Shown here: piece by piece, positions 32,181 to 34,268 of the stretch
Layout of the letters: every line of letters begins with the position of its first letter
Numbering within the stretch: the stretch's first letter is position 1
Assembly (NCBI GenBank): GCA_023957275.1
Contig: JAMLHF010000045.1
Location: forward strand, 1-34,268
Direction: 5' to 3'
DNA: 34,268 bases
Origin: Lentimicrobium sp.
GTDB taxonomy: Bacteria; Bacteroidota; Bacteroidia; Bacteroidales; Lentimicrobiaceae
Position numbers and translations under genes: made by a program
The notes under the pieces: generated by a model
What the model saw: the letters and a program-made list of their open reading frames with translations, nothing else
What the model was told of the DNA's origin: nothing
The model's database searches: none

Positions 32181-34268
32181 TTAGTGGGTAACAACCACTT
32201 TCCTGGTGAAGCTTTCGCCTTCCCTGGTGAGGAATTTCACGAGGTAAGCGCCTGCTTCGTAGTTGCGTACATTCAGCACAATGGTCTTGTCCTTGGTAAT
32301 CACGCGCTCGTAAACAACTTCGCCGAGATAGTTGTAAACAACCATATGGCTGATGTCGTTGGTAAGTTCGATGTTAACCAGGTTATTTGACGGGTTCGGG
32401 TAAATGCTTACCAGCTGGTTGTCAACAACCGGAACATTGGTGAGCAATACACAGGCAACCTCTGACATCGGGGACTCGCAATCCTCGTAAACTGCAGTTA
32501 CATTGTAGCAGTATTCAATTCCGATTGTGAGTGCCTCATCGGCATCAATGTAAGTGGTTTCAGTGGCTGAACCGATCATCATACCATCGCGGTAGATGTT
32601 GTAACCAACAAGCTCGCGGTTTCCGCTGACTTCAACAGGAAGTGCGGCACCGGGCAGGGCAGGCAGATTACCGCGCTCAATCCGTGATACCGGACCGTAA
32701 ACGGTCGGATCGCTGATCGGTTGCAGTGCAGCAGCCACGCCATCGAGGGTTTCAACATATCCCTGGAGGTTCCAGTTGTAATTCAGTCCATAGGCAGTTG
32801 CCATGGATTCCCAAACAGAACCATCGAGTGAAAGCATGTCGCCGAAGCCTGCAACAGCAGGACCTGCATCGCAACCGGCTACATAAACGCCGTCGGGATG
32901 GGTTACTGAATAACCAAACCACAGTTCGGTGGCACCGGTAACAGGTACAGGAGTATTGAGTACAAACTCATTCCACTCACCGCCAACATAAGTCGCGATC
33001 GGCTGGGTAAGAACAAGGGTACTTGCATTGGCTCCGGTCCAGACCTTCAGCGCGATTGTTCCGCCATCTGAGTACGGGAACAAACGTATTTTAGTCAGGC
33101 TGGTTCCTGCATACTGTGCAAGCTGGGTCGGGGTAAACCTCACGGCAACATTGAATGTACCACCACCGGTAAGACCGATGGCATCATCGTTCACGCCGTT
33201 ATCCCAGAAGAGCCATCCTGAAGGACCAGGGCCACTGCCTGATGGAGCAACCCAGTTGAGGACAACCTGCTCGACATAAGGCAGATTTACATCAGCTGTC
33301 AGCTCGGTAGGAGCGGCACATTCGCGGTAGATGTGAACATTGTCGATCATCCAGTTGAAGATATCAAGCGAATTCAGGCCCTTGGCATTGAAGCGGACAC
33401 GGAATACCTTGTTCTTGGCCTGGCTGGTGATGTCGATGTGCTGCATCTCCCAATCCATATCGCCTTCAGCGGTGTAAGTGGCAACGGTTATCCATGAACT
33501 GCCGTTGAACACTTCAACCTGCAGGCTTTCATCGCCGGTAGCATTTACATCATCAAGTTTAAGGTCAAAGTCGAGGAAGATACTTCCGTCGATATAACCC
33601 GTTCCGTTGAGCCAATAGCTGGTGAGTGACAGGGCGTAGTCGTTCTGGTGAGGATTATAGAAGAACTCGGCACTGGGTGCAGGATTGCCTGCCTGGCCGG
33701 CTATTTTCCAATTGGCTCCGCCAGTCGTCCACTGGTTGGTCTCAAACAGGCCGGTGTTGAAGTTTTCAACAAACGGCAGCTCATAACCGTAAACTACAGT
33801 TACATCAACCGGACCTTCAATCATGGATTCTCCGGTCTGACCGGCAAAACCGTAAGGAGTGAGGTCGTAAACGGCGGTTACATGATAGCTGTAGGTTCCC
33901 GGGTCAAGGTTAAGATCGAAATACTCGGTCTGAGGATGTGCAACATATGCAACAATTGAATTATCCCTGTACAGGTTATAACCTATCAGACCCATAACCG
34001 CTCTGTTGGCTTGAATAGCATGATCAGAAATCCGGTTGGTATTACCATCACGGGCAATCCGGTCATCAGATGAACCACGGTTGGCATTGTTGCTTATCTT
34101 GGTTAGTGAACTTGCGGGGAACATGGTAACTCCATCGGTATCACCGAAGGAAATGTTATCAACGAACCAGATGTACCACAAACCATCATTGGTTGGACCA
34201 TCAACTGCATTAAAAGCAATTTTGATGTTCTCACCTGCATAGGCGCTAAGATCAATGGAATAAGGATA
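32181..34268 (-). CDS. Large T9SS-secreted adhesin-like protein (5' end beyond window)
   Basis: The frame has no stop up to the window edge: residues such as DLSAYAGENIKIAFNAVDG precede position 34181, where the codon is TTG (Leu) and not a start. The ~695 visible residues hold, in order: the end of a jelly-roll (WYIWFVDNISFGD), a fibronectin-III-like module with GYNLYRDNSIV and SYHVTAVYD, a second jelly-roll ending FNWMIDNVHIYREC, a ~150-residue module with WLFWDNGVNDD and LWFGYSV, a second FN3-like module (GYNIYRDGMMIG, CYNVTAVYED), and a type A T9SS sorting domain (IYPNPSNNLVNI to FTRKVVVTH). This resembles the cleaved-adhesin/haemagglutinin part of gingipains and related surface proteins. 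No protease domain is visible here; it could lie upstream. Confidence 0.85.
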   Translation of the reverse strand, partial: YPYSIDLSAYAGENIKIAFNAVDGPTNDGLWYIWFVDNISFGDTDGVTMFPASSLTKISNNANRGSSDDRIARDGNTNRISDHAIQANRAVMGLIGYNLYRDNSIVAYVAHPQTEYFDLNLDPGTYSYHVTAVYDLTPYGFAGQTGESMIEGPVDVTVVYGYELPFVENFNTGLFETNQWTTGGANWKIAGQAGNPAPSAEFFYNPHQNDYALSLTSYWLNGTGYIDGSIFLDFDLKLDDVNATGDESLQVEVFNGSSWITVATYTAEGDMDWEMQHIDITSQAKNKVFRVRFNAKGLNSLDIFNWMIDNVHIYRECAAPTELTADVNLPYVEQVVLNWVAPSGSGPGPSGWLFWDNGVNDDAIGLTGGGTFNVAVRFTPTQLAQYAGTSLTKIRLFPYSDGGTIALKVWTGANASTLVLTQPIATYVGGEWNEFVLNTPVPVTGATELWFGYSVTHPDGVYVAGCDAGPAVAGFGDMLSLDGSVWESMATAYGLNYNWNLQGYVETLDGVAAALQPISDPTVYGPVSRIERGNLPALPGAALPVEVSGNRELVGYNIYRDGMMIGSATETTYIDADEALTIGIEYCYNVTAVYEDCESPMSEVACVLLTNVPVVDNQLVSIYPNPSNNLVNIELTNDISHMVVYNYLGEVVYERVITKDKTIVLNVRNYEAGAYLVKFLTREGESFTRKVVVTH

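Noticed and set aside
1-34268. CRISPR array, insertion sequence, prophage, toxin-antitoxin or defence island
   Set aside because: No regularly spaced repeats, transposase or integrase motifs, terminal inverted repeats, tRNA-associated att sites or defence domains were seen on reading both strands.

Overview
The window looks like chromosomal DNA of a Bacteroidota species, probably of Bacteroidales/Marinilabiliales type. The evidence is a SusC/SusD pair, three proteins ending in type IX secretion (T9SS) sorting domains, a lysyl-tRNA synthetase with the C-terminal extension common in the phylum, start sites without Shine-Dalgarno sequences, and repeated matches to the Bacteroidota promoter -7 element TAnnTTTG. 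I see no phage, insertion sequence, CRISPR array, defence island, tRNA or rRNA. The DNA reads as ordinary core and accessory chromosome.

Layout. 1-365: 3' end of a T9SS cargo gene. 486-5001: SusC/SusD outer-membrane importer pair, closed by a strong terminator. 5156-5941 (minus): unrecognised secreted protein. 6284-7876: secreted protein with a tandemly duplicated beta-sandwich, a starch-binding-like module and a T9SS tail, which is a plausible surface glycan-binding partner. 8117-11580: acyl-CoA module of crotonase, 3-hydroxyacyl-CoA dehydrogenase and SCP2-type thiolase, closed by a terminator. 11753-12832: Old Yellow Enzyme. 13042-13857: orphan lipoprotein. 14080-20004 (minus): GH30 glycosidase, an EF-G paralogue with degenerate GTPase motifs, a PfkB-family kinase and transaldolase. 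20293-21441: serine-hydrolase-like alpha/beta hydrolase. 21458-24306 (minus): LysRS and a D-2-hydroxyacid dehydrogenase. 24524-28828: apparent operon of an MMPL/RND exporter, RmlA and a trans-polyprenyl diphosphate synthase. 28836-31981 (minus): ABC-F ATPase and a CNNM/CBS membrane protein. 32181-34268 (minus, 5' end outside the window): large gingipain-adhesin-like T9SS protein.

How the parts fit. SusCD, the CBM-like protein and GH30 could jointly handle a beta-glucan-type polysaccharide, but no local regulator or clustered hydrolases support a complete utilisation locus. The crotonase-HAD-thiolase set covers three consecutive reversible steps of beta-oxidation or its reverse, with no acyl-CoA dehydrogenase. 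The RND-RmlA-prenyl synthase cluster points to envelope lipid or glycan work.

The least ordinary items are the EF-G paralogue, which has lost the switch II histidine and the NKxD motif, the dehydrogenase with a DapB-like GxxGxMG loop, the unrecognised secreted protein at 5156-5941, and two palindromes placed like operators. I found no convincing wholly new system. Residue and base positions were counted by hand.
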